Origin: Burkholderiales bacterium
GTDB taxonomy: Bacteria > Pseudomonadota > Gammaproteobacteria > Burkholderiales > Burkholderiaceae_C
Direction of reading: 5' to 3'
DNA length: 35,887 bases
NCBI GenBank assembly: GCA_022758925.1
Contig: JAEMQF010000105.1
Coordinates: 1 to 35,887, forward strand
In this document: positions 7,007 through 14,900 of the stretch, in pieces
How the letters are laid out: each line of letters starts with the position of its first letter
Position numbering within the stretch: the stretch's first letter is position 1
The notes under the pieces: generated by a model
Database searches by the model: none
The model's input: only the letters and a program-made list of their open reading frames with translations
What the model was told of the DNA's origin: nothing
Made by a program: the position numbers and the translations under genes

Positions 7007-8047
7007 ATGACGTTCACGATCACGGTACAGCCGAGCGGCCGCACATTTCAGACCGAACCCGATGAGACCGTGCTCGGCGCAGCCATCCGTCAAGGCATTG
7101 GCCTGCCGTATGGCTGCCGCGACGGCGCCTGCGGCTCCTGCAAGTGCCGCTTGCTCGAAGGCAAAATCCGCCATCGCCCGCACCAGTCCAAGGCCCTCAG
7201 CGCTGCTGAAGAAAGTGCGGGATTGATGCTGACCTGCTGCGCATTGCCGCAGACCGACATCGTGCTCGAGGCGCGGATGGTGCCCGGCGCGGGCGAATTC
7301 CCGGTGCGCAAGATGCCGTGCCGCGTGATTGCTGTCACCAAGCCCGCCGCCGATGTGGCATTGCTGACGTTGCAGTTGCCGGCGAACGACACGCTGCGCT
7401 ACCACGCGGGCCAGTACATCGAGTTCATCTTGCGCGACGGCGCCCGCCGCAGCTATTCGATGGCCAATGCGCCGCACTCACAGACCGACAAACCGGCGAT
7501 CGAACTACACGTGCGGCACATGCCTGGAGGCAAGTTCACCGACCATGTGTTCGGCGCGATGAAGGAAAAGGACATTCTGCGCATCGAAGGGCCGTTCGGC
7601 AGTTTCTTCCTGCGGGAAACTTCGGACAAGCCGATCGTTCTGCTGGCCTCGGGAACCGGCTTCGCGCCGATCAAGGCGATCATTGAACAGATCGAATTCA
7701 AAGGCATCATCCGACCCACGCAGCTCTATTGGGGCTGTCGCAGTCGCGCTGACCTCTATCTGCACGAATGGGCGGAGCAAGCGGCATTGCGCATGCCGAA
7801 TCTGCGCTACGTCCCAGTGCTGTCGGAGGCGAAGCCCGAGGATGGCTGGACTGGCCGCATCGGCCTGGTGCATCAGGCGGTGCTTCAAGACTGGCCCGAC
7901 CTTAGCGAGCATCAGGTCTATGCCTGTGGCGTGCCGGCGATGGTCGATGCTGCACAGCGCGACTTCGTGCAGCTTTGCGCTCTGCCTGCCGAAGAGTTCT
8001 ACGCCGACTCGTTCACGTCCGAGGCCGACAAGCACGGCCTCACTTGA
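7007..8047 (+). CDS. CDP-6-deoxy-delta-3,4-glucoseen reductase-like ferredoxin reductase
   Basis: A 346-residue single-component electron-transfer flavoprotein. Residues ~1-90 are a plant-type [2Fe-2S] ferredoxin domain with ligands C37, C42, C45 ('GCRDGACGSCKC') and C77. Next comes an FAD-binding domain with 'RRSYSMAN' (R-x-Y-S) and then an NAD(P)-binding domain with 'GTGFAPIKAI' and the C-terminal 'YACGVPAMVDAA'. Homologues in betaproteobacteria are usually labelled CDP-6-deoxy-delta-3,4-glucoseen reductase (AscD/DdhD). No dideoxysugar genes are near, so it more likely delivers NAD(P)H electrons to some other oxygenase or reductase. ATG 7007 is 56 bases from the divergent epimerase-like gene. 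Domain assignment is firm; the physiological partner is unknown. Confidence 0.88.
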   Translation: MTFTITVQPSGRTFQTEPDETVLGAAIRQGIGLPYGCRDGACGSCKCRLLEGKIRHRPHQSKALSAAEESAGLMLTCCALPQTDIVLEARMVPGAGEFPVRKMPCRVIAVTKPAADVALLTLQLPANDTLRYHAGQYIEFILRDGARRSYSMANAPHSQTDKPAIELHVRHMPGGKFTDHVFGAMKEKDILRIEGPFGSFFLRETSDKPIVLLASGTGFAPIKAIIEQIEFKGIIRPTQLYWGCRSRADLYLHEWAEQAALRMPNLRYVPVLSEAKPEDGWTGRIGLVHQAVLQDWPDLSEHQVYACGVPAMVDAAQRDFVQLCALPAEEFYADSFTSEADKHGLT

Positions 8048-8266
8048 ACAGCAGGGTCACGAGGCCGAGCGTCAACGGCGGGAAGAACATGAGTACGAGT
8101 ACGCGCAGTGCGTCGCTGGCAAGACTTCGGCTGCGGCGACTTGGGCTGCCATCGCAATGGCGGCGAAAACATATCGGGTTGGCGATTTCACGTTGGCCCC
8201 CAGAGTGTTGTCGAGAATGGATTCTTGCGGGAATGCTGACCCCATGCCTGGCGGGCATCGGTGCGC

Positions 8267-9808
8267 TCAAGCAAACCGGCCTTGCAAAAACCAGCCCTGC
8301 GCCCCCGCAGACAGCGGTAAACGTGTCCGATAAATCCAGAGCAAGGCACCGTCCAGCGCTTGCGCGATGAAGTAATCGCGCTCGGCAAGGCCGGCGTCCC
8401 ACCAGCCGGCCTCGATGCGCTCAGGGCCGCTCAGCAACTGCAGCGCCCGGCCTTCGAACCAGGGACGCGATTGGCGTTCGGGCAATGGCTCGGGCTCGGG
8501 CAACAGCCACACCGGGCGCGGTGCGATGTGTGGGCTCGAACGCGACGCAAGCCCTTTATGACCGAGTCTTTGACCGAGCTTGACCGACAGCGCCGTATCG
8601 GCATGTACAGCCTGCGCCGGGCTGCCCCGCTCGGGCCGGTGGTCATGCACCAACACCAAACGCTGCACCTGCTCGTTGCCCAGGCGCGCCTGCAGCCGTT
8701 CGATCAAGCGGGTCAAGCCCTCGGCTTCACTGCCAGGCGTGGGGAACAACTCGCTGTTCGGCGGCGCGCGGTGCACGATTTCATCGGCACACAGGTGCAA
8801 TTCGAATGTGGGCGCGCTCAATGGCAACCGCGCCAGGCGTTCGCGCAGCAACACCAGCAAATGGGCCGGGTCGCGTGAAGGCTCGGCCAGAGCAATGTTC
8901 AACGATGTTGGCGTTGCTGTATCGCTGTGACGCCGTGCTTCATGCTGCATCGCCAGCGTGAAGCGGCGCACCTGGGCGTGTTGCGCGGCCAACCATGCAA
9001 CCAGGCGTGCCAGCAGCACCGTCGCCCCTTGCAAGACCTGCTCGGTGGTGTCGGCGCGAGCAAACAACTCGGCGCGGCTTTCGAACCGATCCGGCAAGAC
9101 GATCACTTCGCGCGGATCGGGCTGATCCCCGCGCGCGCGGTCGAGTTCGCTGAGCAAGGCCTCGCCGAAACGGCGGGCGATGCCGGCACGCGGCAGGCGC
9201 CGCAGGTCGGCCAGCGTGCGCAGCCCCATGCCTTGCAAAGCCTCCCAATGTTCGCGCCCCGGGCCGAGCAGCCACACCGGGGCAGCATCCAGCGCTGCAT
9301 GCAATGCAGCGAGATCGGGGCACCGCAGCTGCTGATGCAAGCGCGCCAGCAAGGCTGCGCCCATCGCGGTGGGGGCGTGGACGCAATGGATGCGATGGCC
9401 CAAACCGGCCAAGGCTTCATGCAGACGCGCCACCAAAGCGTCAAGGCCTCCGAAGTAACGCAGGCTGCGTTGCACATCGAGTAAAACTGTTTGTGGCGCC
9501 GCTGCGTGCTCCTGCGCCGGCTGGAGCGAAACGCTCGGCGTGAACGCCAAGGCGATATGCGCGACCGCCGCCAGCGCCTGTGCGTCGCGCTGCGGGTCAG
9601 CCTGGCCGAGGACAAGGTGCGGCGCGAGCGCTAGTGCCGTGGCGCGCTTCAAGCCGGGTTTGACGCCCAACGCCTGCGCTACTGGGTTGGCGTGGGCAAT
9701 GTGCTGAGCGTCGAGCAGAGCCATGGGCACGGCGTCGGCTGCACCGCAGTACGTGGCGGCGAACGATTCGAGAGAGAGCAGCGGCAGATGCAAAGCGATC
9801 CAGAGCAC
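8267..9808 (-). CDS. imuB: Y-family DNA polymerase homologue ImuB
   Basis: A 513-residue member of the DNA polymerase Y family, ImuB type. In other bacteria ImuB lacks polymerase activity and serves as a hub linking ImuA, the beta clamp and DnaE2 for SOS mutagenesis. Here the N-terminal segment 'MLWIALHLPLLSLESFAA' replaces the metal-binding acidic motif found in active Y-polymerases, in line with a dead palm domain. 'LLDVQRSLRYFGG' and the helix-hairpin-helix region 'LQGMGLRTLADLRRLPRAGIARRFG' are typical. Start is GTG at 9808, 41 bases after imuA. Probably expressed from the LexA-controlled imuA promoter. The expected third gene, dnaE2, does not follow. Confidence 0.9.
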   Translation of the reverse strand: MLWIALHLPLLSLESFAATYCGAADAVPMALLDAQHIAHANPVAQALGVKPGLKRATALALAPHLVLGQADPQRDAQALAAVAHIALAFTPSVSLQPAQEHAAAPQTVLLDVQRSLRYFGGLDALVARLHEALAGLGHRIHCVHAPTAMGAALLARLHQQLRCPDLAALHAALDAAPVWLLGPGREHWEALQGMGLRTLADLRRLPRAGIARRFGEALLSELDRARGDQPDPREVIVLPDRFESRAELFARADTTEQVLQGATVLLARLVAWLAAQHAQVRRFTLAMQHEARRHSDTATPTSLNIALAEPSRDPAHLLVLLRERLARLPLSAPTFELHLCADEIVHRAPPNSELFPTPGSEAEGLTRLIERLQARLGNEQVQRLVLVHDHRPERGSPAQAVHADTALSVKLGQRLGHKGLASRSSPHIAPRPVWLLPEPEPLPERQSRPWFEGRALQLLSGPERIEAGWWDAGLAERDYFIAQALDGALLWIYRTRLPLSAGAQGWFLQGRFA

Positions 9809-9849
9809 GGAAAAGACTCGATGAAGAAACGGTGTTGCTCACGGATCGG

Positions 9850-10686
9850 TCAGGCCAGATTGACGAAGGTCGCGGCGTGCAACATGGGCATCTGCGCCGC
9901 GCCAGCGTGTACCCGCTGGCGCGCACTGCGGCATAACACAGGTGGCAGTGCCAGTTGCAGCGAAGCTTCCAGCGGCGGACCGCGGCGCTTGAGCACACGC
10001 AGCGCCAGCACATCGGCCCCGCCCGGGCGCAACGCCAGGCGCAGGGGTGCAGCACTGGGGTGCTGCGCAGCAGCCATTTCACGCAATACGAACGCCACCC
10101 CGTCGTGCGCATGGGCCGCGAGTTGCAGGCGGCGCAGACACTCGGTACGCAGGCGTGGCGGCAACCACGCCAATACCGCCCCTACATGCCCGCTTTTGAG
10201 GGCCTGCTCCAAGGCCCACAGGCGAGCCCTCGTCCGCGTTTCGTCAGTCTCCCGTGCAGCAACACGCATTTCCTCAATCTGAGCGGGCCCGGCCCGGGTG
10301 ACCACGATCAGCAATTGCTCCACCTCCAGCCCGAGCTGTGCCAGGGCCCAACCGGAAAGCGCAGCGGGTGGATCGAACAGCATCACCGGCCGGCCACTGC
10401 GCTGCGTGGCGCGCAGGCAATGGCTCAGGAAACGAATCTCGCCAATCCCAGGGTGCGGCAGCAGCAATTCGGTGAGCGAGCGGCGCGGCCAGCCGCCACC
10501 GGGCAGTTGCGCATCGAGCGCCGCGAAACCGCTTGGCAAGCCATGCTCGGCGTGGCGCCCGAATTGGTGGCCGCGCCACAGGTCGGGGTGCAAGGTCTCA
10601 GGAGAAAACGCATGACGCATCACAGGGCTGCCGCCCCGCACTGGCGCAGAACTCAATACAGCAGCAGCGGCGGATAGGGTGTCCAT
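9850..10686 (-). CDS. imuA: Translesion synthesis-associated protein ImuA
   Basis: A RecA/SulA-like ImuA protein, up to 278 residues, part of the SOS-inducible mutasome together with ImuB. Visible features: 'LHPDLWRGHQFG' followed by 'LPSGFAALDAQLPGGGWPRRSLTELLL' in two adjoining stretches, which is the RecA-like start of the domain, and later 'VEQLLIVV' and 'LWALEQALKSGHVGAVLAWL'. The Walker A motif of RecA is not preserved, as usual in ImuA. The ATG at 10686 is only 7 bases from the LexA box, leaving little room for a leader or ribosome-binding site. The internal ATG at 10620 ('MRHAFSPETLHP', 256 residues) is an equally good or better start. imuB follows after 41 bases. Confidence 0.88.
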   Translation of the reverse strand: MDTLSAAAAVLSSAPVRGGSPVMRHAFSPETLHPDLWRGHQFGRHAEHGLPSGFAALDAQLPGGGWPRRSLTELLLPHPGIGEIRFLSHCLRATQRSGRPVMLFDPPAALSGWALAQLGLEVEQLLIVVTRAGPAQIEEMRVAARETDETRTRARLWALEQALKSGHVGAVLAWLPPRLRTECLRRLQLAAHAHDGVAFVLREMAAAQHPSAAPLRLALRPGGADVLALRVLKRRGPPLEASLQLALPPVLCRSARQRVHAGAAQMPMLHAATFVNLA

Positions 10687-10693
10687 CTGATAA

Positions 10694-10709
10694 CTGTACG
10701 TTTATACAG
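10694..10709 (-). promoter_or_regulatory. LexA binding site (SOS box) of imuA-imuB
   Basis: The 16-base core CTGT-N8-ACAG (spacer ACGTTTAT on the plus strand) matches the E. coli-type LexA operator exactly in both half-sites and spacing. On the minus strand the box overlaps a TATAAA-like -10 element (complement of 10701-10706), which is where a LexA repressor would block transcription of imuA. Seen directly; LexA control is inferred from established SOS-box consensus. Confidence 0.92.
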
Positions 10710-10710
10710 T

Positions 10711-11128
10711 ATTGAATGCAAGCCCATACAACCCCCAACAACCCCATATTTCACGAAATCCGTTTCCCTTCCGCCCCGCCGATGAGCATCGATCAAAATC
10801 CTCATCCGAGGCCTCTGTACCGGCCTATCGCTTGCACGCGAGCGTGTGCGCAATGCTCACCCGATTCACCACTCGCCCTGCGCGAGCCCGCCCCGCTTGC
10901 CATCACCAGCCGCAGGCCGCTGAGCGATAGCGCGAGCCCGTGGCGGTAGATCAGAACAATCGGTCCGCGGCAGGCCGCTGCTCAGTGTCTCGAGGCTGCG
11001 CCTGTCATGGCTCCTGCGGTTCACGACGAGCACACCGTCGTTGGATAGGAGCGTCTGGTCGGCAAGGGCCGGAACGAACCTTGCCGTATCGCCATACTCT
11101 GGACGCACGACCGGCGTGAGGCCGACGT
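10711..11128. other. Gap between LexA box and DUF3501 gene: no supported gene
   Basis: About 420 bases with no convincing gene. Short open frames exist on both strands (plus 10712-10949, minus 10866-11108), but they lack ribosome-binding sites and recognisable motifs. The minus-strand frame lies in the direction of the DUF3501 operon and could be a decayed gene; composition there is similar to the neighbours. No strong terminator was found after the DUF3501 stop. Confidence 0.5.
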
Positions 11129-11707
11129 CTAGCGCAGATCGCCCGCCAGGCTCGCCAGCGTTTCCGCGGCAATCGTCACATGCGCCGGATAGTTGACGTG
11201 GTCGCAGCCGAGCTTGACGCCGGCACCGGCACGAACCGCTTCGCGCATTGCCTTGGAGAATTCGAAGCGCAGGAAATGCACGGCGGAGGTCTTCTCGTCG
11301 GTTTCGCGGTCCAGATCCTCATCGGCGATTGCATAGGCACGGCCATGCCCCTCGACTTCGACGAACATCCGGTCTTCGACGCCGATCAATCGAGCCAGCT
11401 CGCGCCTGCGCTCCGCAACGTCGGGGTACTCGATGAGCATCGTTGCTTTCCAATTGCTTCCGTCCGGCACCAAGGCGGCGTAAGCGTCGATCTCGTCTTG
11501 AATGCCCTGCTCTTCGAAGATCTTTTCGATGTGCAGCATTTCCTGGATTTGGCGGCGGATTGTGCGTTCATCTTCGAATTGAACGCTCACATGTTCGCCC
11601 AGATGAACGGTCCGCAGCCTGCGATGCGCGATCATTTCCGCGCTCGAGGACTTGCGAATCTTGGCGTACGCCTCCAGGCCGATGAGGCTGTCGCGGGTGA
11701 TGGTCAT
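11129..11707 (-). CDS. DUF3501 family protein
   Basis: A 192-residue soluble protein recognisable as DUF3501: 'MTITRDSLIGLEAYAKIRKSSSAEMIAHRRLRTVHLGEHV' (in parts), 'FEDERTIRRQIQEMLHIEKI', and the C-terminal half 'VHFLRFEFSKAMREAVRAG' and 'HVNYPAHVTI'. The biochemical role of the family is not established. The start at 11707 falls 5 bases after the stop of the Fe-S gene, so the two are translationally linked. Genes of this family are commonly found next to CCG-domain Fe-S proteins and rubrerythrins, as here, which hints at a role in peroxide or oxidative stress defence or in Fe-S redox chemistry. It contains only one obvious Cys ('LGCDHVNYP'), so it is unlikely to bind a cluster by itself. 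Confidence 0.88.
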   Translation of the reverse strand: MTITRDSLIGLEAYAKIRKSSSAEMIAHRRLRTVHLGEHVSVQFEDERTIRRQIQEMLHIEKIFEEQGIQDEIDAYAALVPDGSNWKATMLIEYPDVAERRRELARLIGVEDRMFVEVEGHGRAYAIADEDLDRETDEKTSAVHFLRFEFSKAMREAVRAGAGVKLGCDHVNYPAHVTIAAETLASLAGDLR

Positions 11708-11712
11708 CGCGC

Positions 11713-13065
11713 TCACTCCAATCCATAGGCAATTCGAAGCAGGCTCAGCGGGTGCTCGAGCCTGGCGGCAGGAGAGCCCGCGTTTAGCATGCCCTGCGCG
11801 ATGTGGTGCCCGGCGAGCGCGCAGTCGGAACTGATGTAGTCCGGTTCGTCTTTGGCCATCGCTTGGAACACAGGCTTTCCGATCCTCATGGCTGACTCGT
11901 GATAGTCCTTCTTCACGCCGTAGGTGCCAGCGTGACCAGAACACCGCTCCACCGTAGTCAGTTGCACCGGCACCGACTTTCCGATCAGTTGCAAGAGCTC
12001 CTGCGTCTTCTTGCCAATGTTTTGCACCCGGCCGTGACAGGGGATGTGATAGCTGACCTTGCCCAAAGGCTGTTTGAAGTCAGTTTTCAGCATCCCGTCC
12101 TTGTGGCGCGCGACGAAGTATTCAAAGGGGTCGAACATCGCCTGCTGCACCAGGCGCACCTCCGGATCTTCGGGGAACAGCAGCGGCAGCTCTTGCTTGA
12201 ACATCAAGGTGCAGGTCGGAATCGCCGACACGATGGCGTAACCCTCGCGCGCGTACTTCGCGAGCATGGGAATGTTCACGCTCTTGTGGCGCTCTACGCC
12301 TTCGAGATCGCCCAGCTCCAACTTGGGCATGCCACAGCAGCTCTCTTTCTCGACGATCACATACGGAATCGCGTTGTGCTCGAGCGATTTCAGCAGGTCG
12401 TGGCCGATACCGGGCTCGTTGTAGTTGACGTAGCAAGTGGCAAAAATCGCGACCTTGCCCGGGCTGCGCTCACCGTCGACAACCGTCGTCGCTTTGCCCG
12501 CCTTGGCCGCACTCCAGCGAAAGCGTTGCGTGGCGAGTTCGGGCATCCATGCGTCGCGGTGCACGCCGAGCGCCTTTTCCATCAGTTTGCGCGCGGGCTT
12601 TGTCTTGTTGATCGCATTCACCGCCTGCACCACGATCGGAATGCCGGCAAACTGGCCGTGCGCGTCGGTCGAGGCCAGAAACCTTTCGCCGGCGCTGACC
12701 TTGCCCGCCTTGTGCTTGATCGCCTTGGCGCGCAACATCAGGTGTGGGAAATCCAGATTCCACGGGTGCGGCGGAACATATGGGCACTTTGTCATGTAGC
12801 ACAGGTCGCACAGATAACACTGGTCCACGACGTTCCAGTACGCCTTCTTCGCCACGCCGTGCACCTCACCGTCTTGCGTCGCATCGACCAGATCGAACAG
12901 AGTCGGGAAAGCGCGGCACAGGCTGACGCAACGCCGGCAGCCATGGCACACGTCGAACACGCGCTCCATTTCCTTGAACGCGGCGGCTTCGTCGTAGAAG
13001 GCCGGATTCTTCCAGTCGACCGGGTGCCGTGTCGGCGCGTCGAGGTTGCCTTCTCGATTGCTCAT
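11713..13065 (-). CDS. Fe-S oxidoreductase with CCG domains (GlpC/HdrB-like)
   Basis: A 450-residue iron-sulfur protein. Two ferredoxin-type cluster motifs are present: C40-x2-C43-x2-C46-x3-C50 ('CHGCRRCVSLC') and C83-x2-C86-x2-C89-x4-C94 ('CYLCDLCYMTKCP'). They are followed by two cysteine-rich CCG-type domains of the HdrB/GlpC family: 'FATCYVNYNEPG' with 'ESCCGMP', and 'IPCHGRVQNIG' with 'VERCSGHAG' (the second CCG is changed to C-S-G). Such proteins pass electrons between flavoproteins or quinones and thiol/disulfide chemistry. No membrane anchor is visible, so it is probably cytoplasmic. The ATG at 13065 is chosen; a TTG at 13083 would add six residues. It is in an operon between rubrerythrin (115 bases upstream) and DUF3501. 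Confidence 0.9.
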   Translation of the reverse strand: MSNREGNLDAPTRHPVDWKNPAFYDEAAAFKEMERVFDVCHGCRRCVSLCRAFPTLFDLVDATQDGEVHGVAKKAYWNVVDQCYLCDLCYMTKCPYVPPHPWNLDFPHLMLRAKAIKHKAGKVSAGERFLASTDAHGQFAGIPIVVQAVNAINKTKPARKLMEKALGVHRDAWMPELATQRFRWSAAKAGKATTVVDGERSPGKVAIFATCYVNYNEPGIGHDLLKSLEHNAIPYVIVEKESCCGMPKLELGDLEGVERHKSVNIPMLAKYAREGYAIVSAIPTCTLMFKQELPLLFPEDPEVRLVQQAMFDPFEYFVARHKDGMLKTDFKQPLGKVSYHIPCHGRVQNIGKKTQELLQLIGKSVPVQLTTVERCSGHAGTYGVKKDYHESAMRIGKPVFQAMAKDEPDYISSDCALAGHHIAQGMLNAGSPAARLEHPLSLLRIAYGLE

Positions 13066-13086
13066 GGTGTGCGGTTGTTCCAATGA

Positions 13087-13109
13087 ACAAGGGGCGCGAG
13101 GCCCCTTGT
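13087..13109 (-). other. Inverted repeat between rubrerythrin and Fe-S genes
   Basis: A perfect 9-base stem, ACAAGGGGC (13087-13095) and GCCCCTTGT (13101-13109), with loop GCGAG. In the minus-strand transcript it lies just before the Fe-S start codon and is followed by TTCATT, so it could act as a partial terminator, an mRNA-stabilising stem or a translation switch. Two further stems lie at 13153-13168 (AGGCCC/GGGCCT) and 13173-13195 (GCGCTGGCT/AGCCAGCGC, overlapping the rubrerythrin stop). Confidence 0.6.
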
Positions 13110-13180
13110 CGGTTAGCGTTGTACTGCTTCAGGCGGGCCAGGCCAGCCACGCAGGCCCTTGCGGGCCTTGGTGCGCTGGC

Positions 13181-13600
13181 TCAGTCAGCCAGCGCGTCAA
13201 GTGCCTTCTGGTAGCGGTTGGCGTGTGAGCGCTCCGCCTTGGCCAGGGTTTCGAACCAATCGGCGATTTCGCCGAAGCCTTCGCTGCGCGCCTGCTTGGC
13301 CATGCCAGGGTACATGTCGGTGTACTCGTGGGTCTCGCCGGCCACGGCGGCTTTCAGGTTCTGCCGTGTCGAGCCGATCGGCAACCCGGTCGCGGGGTCA
13401 CCCGTCGCCTCGAGGAACTCAAGGTGTCCGTGCGCATGTCCGGTTTCACCTTCGGCGGTGGAACGAAACAGCGCCGAAACATCGTTCTGGCCTTCGATGT
13501 CGGCCTTGTTTGCGAAGTACAGATAGCGGCGATTCGCCTGCGATTCGCCGGCGAAAGCGTCTTTCAGGTTCTGCTCGGTTTTCGACCCTTTCAAGCCCAT
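13181..13600 (-). CDS. Rubrerythrin family diiron protein
   Basis: A 139-residue ferritin-like protein of the rubrerythrin family, which usually reduces hydrogen peroxide at a non-haem diiron site. The four-helix pattern with iron ligands is clear: '[11 protein letters not shown]' (Glu), '[15 protein letters not shown]' (Glu and His), '[12 protein letters not shown]' (two Glu) and '[16 protein letters not shown]' (Glu and His). It lacks the C-terminal rubredoxin domain of classical rubrerythrin, so its electrons must come from a separate donor. The Fe-S protein encoded next is the obvious candidate. Start: of two ATGs (13606, 13600) the second is chosen, because the AGGAG box is at correct distance from it and abuts the first. 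Confidence 0.93.
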   Translation of the reverse strand: MGLKGSKTEQNLKDAFAGESQANRRYLYFANKADIEGQNDVSALFRSTAEGETGHAHGHLEFLEATGDPATGLPIGSTRQNLKAAVAGETHEYTDMYPGMAKQARSEGFGEIADWFETLAKAERSHANRYQKALDALAD

Positions 13601-13774
13601 GTTCATCTCCTGCTGTTGAAACACTCTGGAATCGCCCGCTTGACAGGCGCTGTGCGCTGCCCCGCAGACCCGTCGCGCAGACTACTGCACCGCGCAGCAT
13701 CGCGCCAATTCAAATCGACAATTCGCACCATCGGCAAAAGCAATGGGACAGCTCAGCGTGCTGCCGCCCGGCGC

Positions 13775-14641
13775 TCAGCCTTGCGCCGGCCCCGCAATCC
13801 CGAGCAACTGCAGCGCCAGCTCGTGCAGCCGACCTTTAGAGTCGGCAAAATCGTGGAGTATCGTCAAGTGGTTCGTCGCGGGGATGCGCTCACACACCGG
13901 GACGGTCTGCGCACCCCAACGGTTGCGGATCAAGTCGTTCTGACGCAGAAATTCGGTGCTTTCGTCGGCGCCAACCGCAGCATGCAGCACGCCTGCGGGC
14001 CGGGGAAAGTTCGCCGGACTGAGCCTCCACGCAGATTCGCGGGTCAAGCGCAAGTCGTTCATCAGGAACGGCGTGTGCCGCAAGGGCTCGAGGTCGAACA
14101 GGCCGGAAATCGACATTGCAGACGACACCAGGCCGGCGGGCAAGTCGCCTGCCACCTCGGGCCACAAACAGCTCAACATCATCGCCGCGAGGTGCCCACC
14201 TGCCGAATGACCAGCGACGACGATCCGGTTCCGGTCGGCACCGTACGACCCAGCATTGCGGTACACCCACTGCATCGCCTGCACCATCTGCAGCACGATT
14301 TGATCAATCGTCACAGCCGGGCACAGCGCGTAGTTCGGGACCACGACCATGGCCCCGTCTTGAACGAAGGACGGAGCGACGAATGAGACATCGCGCTTGT
14401 CGAGCGAGCGCCAGTAGCCGCCGTGGATGAACACGAGCACGGGTGCGTTTTGCAGGCGCGGCACAAAGACGTCGAGCGTGTCGTTGGGCCCTCTTGCATA
14501 GCGAAGATCGATTTGGCAGACGGATTTTTCACGCGCCAGCGCCGAAGCGCGAGACCAGCGATCGAAAATTTCCGGATGCTCGGGAATGAGGGCGCGATTG
14601 TTGTATTGACGGTCAAGCCAATCGGGGTCGAGTGAGGTCAT
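13775..14641 (-). CDS. Alpha/beta hydrolase (kynurenine formamidase/esterase-like)
   Basis: A 288-residue alpha/beta-hydrolase fold enzyme. The oxyanion motif 'VFIHGGYWRSLDK' (H-G-G type) and the nucleophile elbow 'VVAGHSAGGHLAAMM' (G-x-S-x-G) are the signature of the HSL/kynurenine formamidase-like esterase group, and the late 'ATNHLTILHDFAD' supplies the catalytic His. The N-terminus 'DPDWLDRQYNNRALIPEHPE' is typical of proteins annotated as alpha/beta hydrolase or arylformamidase in Burkholderiales. No kynureninase or tryptophan dioxygenase gene is in view, so the substrate is left open. ATG 14641; no operon partner on the same strand nearby except rubrerythrin downstream, separated by 174 bases. 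Confidence 0.88.
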   Translation of the reverse strand: MTSLDPDWLDRQYNNRALIPEHPEIFDRWSRASALAREKSVCQIDLRYARGPNDTLDVFVPRLQNAPVLVFIHGGYWRSLDKRDVSFVAPSFVQDGAMVVVPNYALCPAVTIDQIVLQMVQAMQWVYRNAGSYGADRNRIVVAGHSAGGHLAAMMLSCLWPEVAGDLPAGLVSSAMSISGLFDLEPLRHTPFLMNDLRLTRESAWRLSPANFPRPAGVLHAAVGADESTEFLRQNDLIRNRWGAQTVPVCERIPATNHLTILHDFADSKGRLHELALQLLGIAGPAQG

Positions 14642-14761
14642 GGTGTTTCCGCCTCGTGGAGCCGAGAACGTGGTTTGTGTCCGGCCTGATTGTCAATCAT
14701 TGCCGGCGCGCCTTGGGGCCGACGCAACTGCAGACCGATTTGCTAGACTCGCGGTTCGCGT

Positions 14762-14837
<76 letters not shown>

Positions 14838-14900
14838 CCGAAATCAAAACGCCGCGCGCCCATTCGTGCGTGGCGTTTATCGACGGATGTGCCGGCCCGC

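Noticed and set aside
10866-11108. 80-residue minus-strand frame upstream of imuA region
   Set aside because: No ribosome-binding site, no family resemblance; could be a remnant but cannot be supported.
11899-13086. 395-codon plus-strand open frame opposite the CCG Fe-S gene
   Set aside because: Shadow of the real minus-strand gene, whose cysteine motifs are unmistakable.
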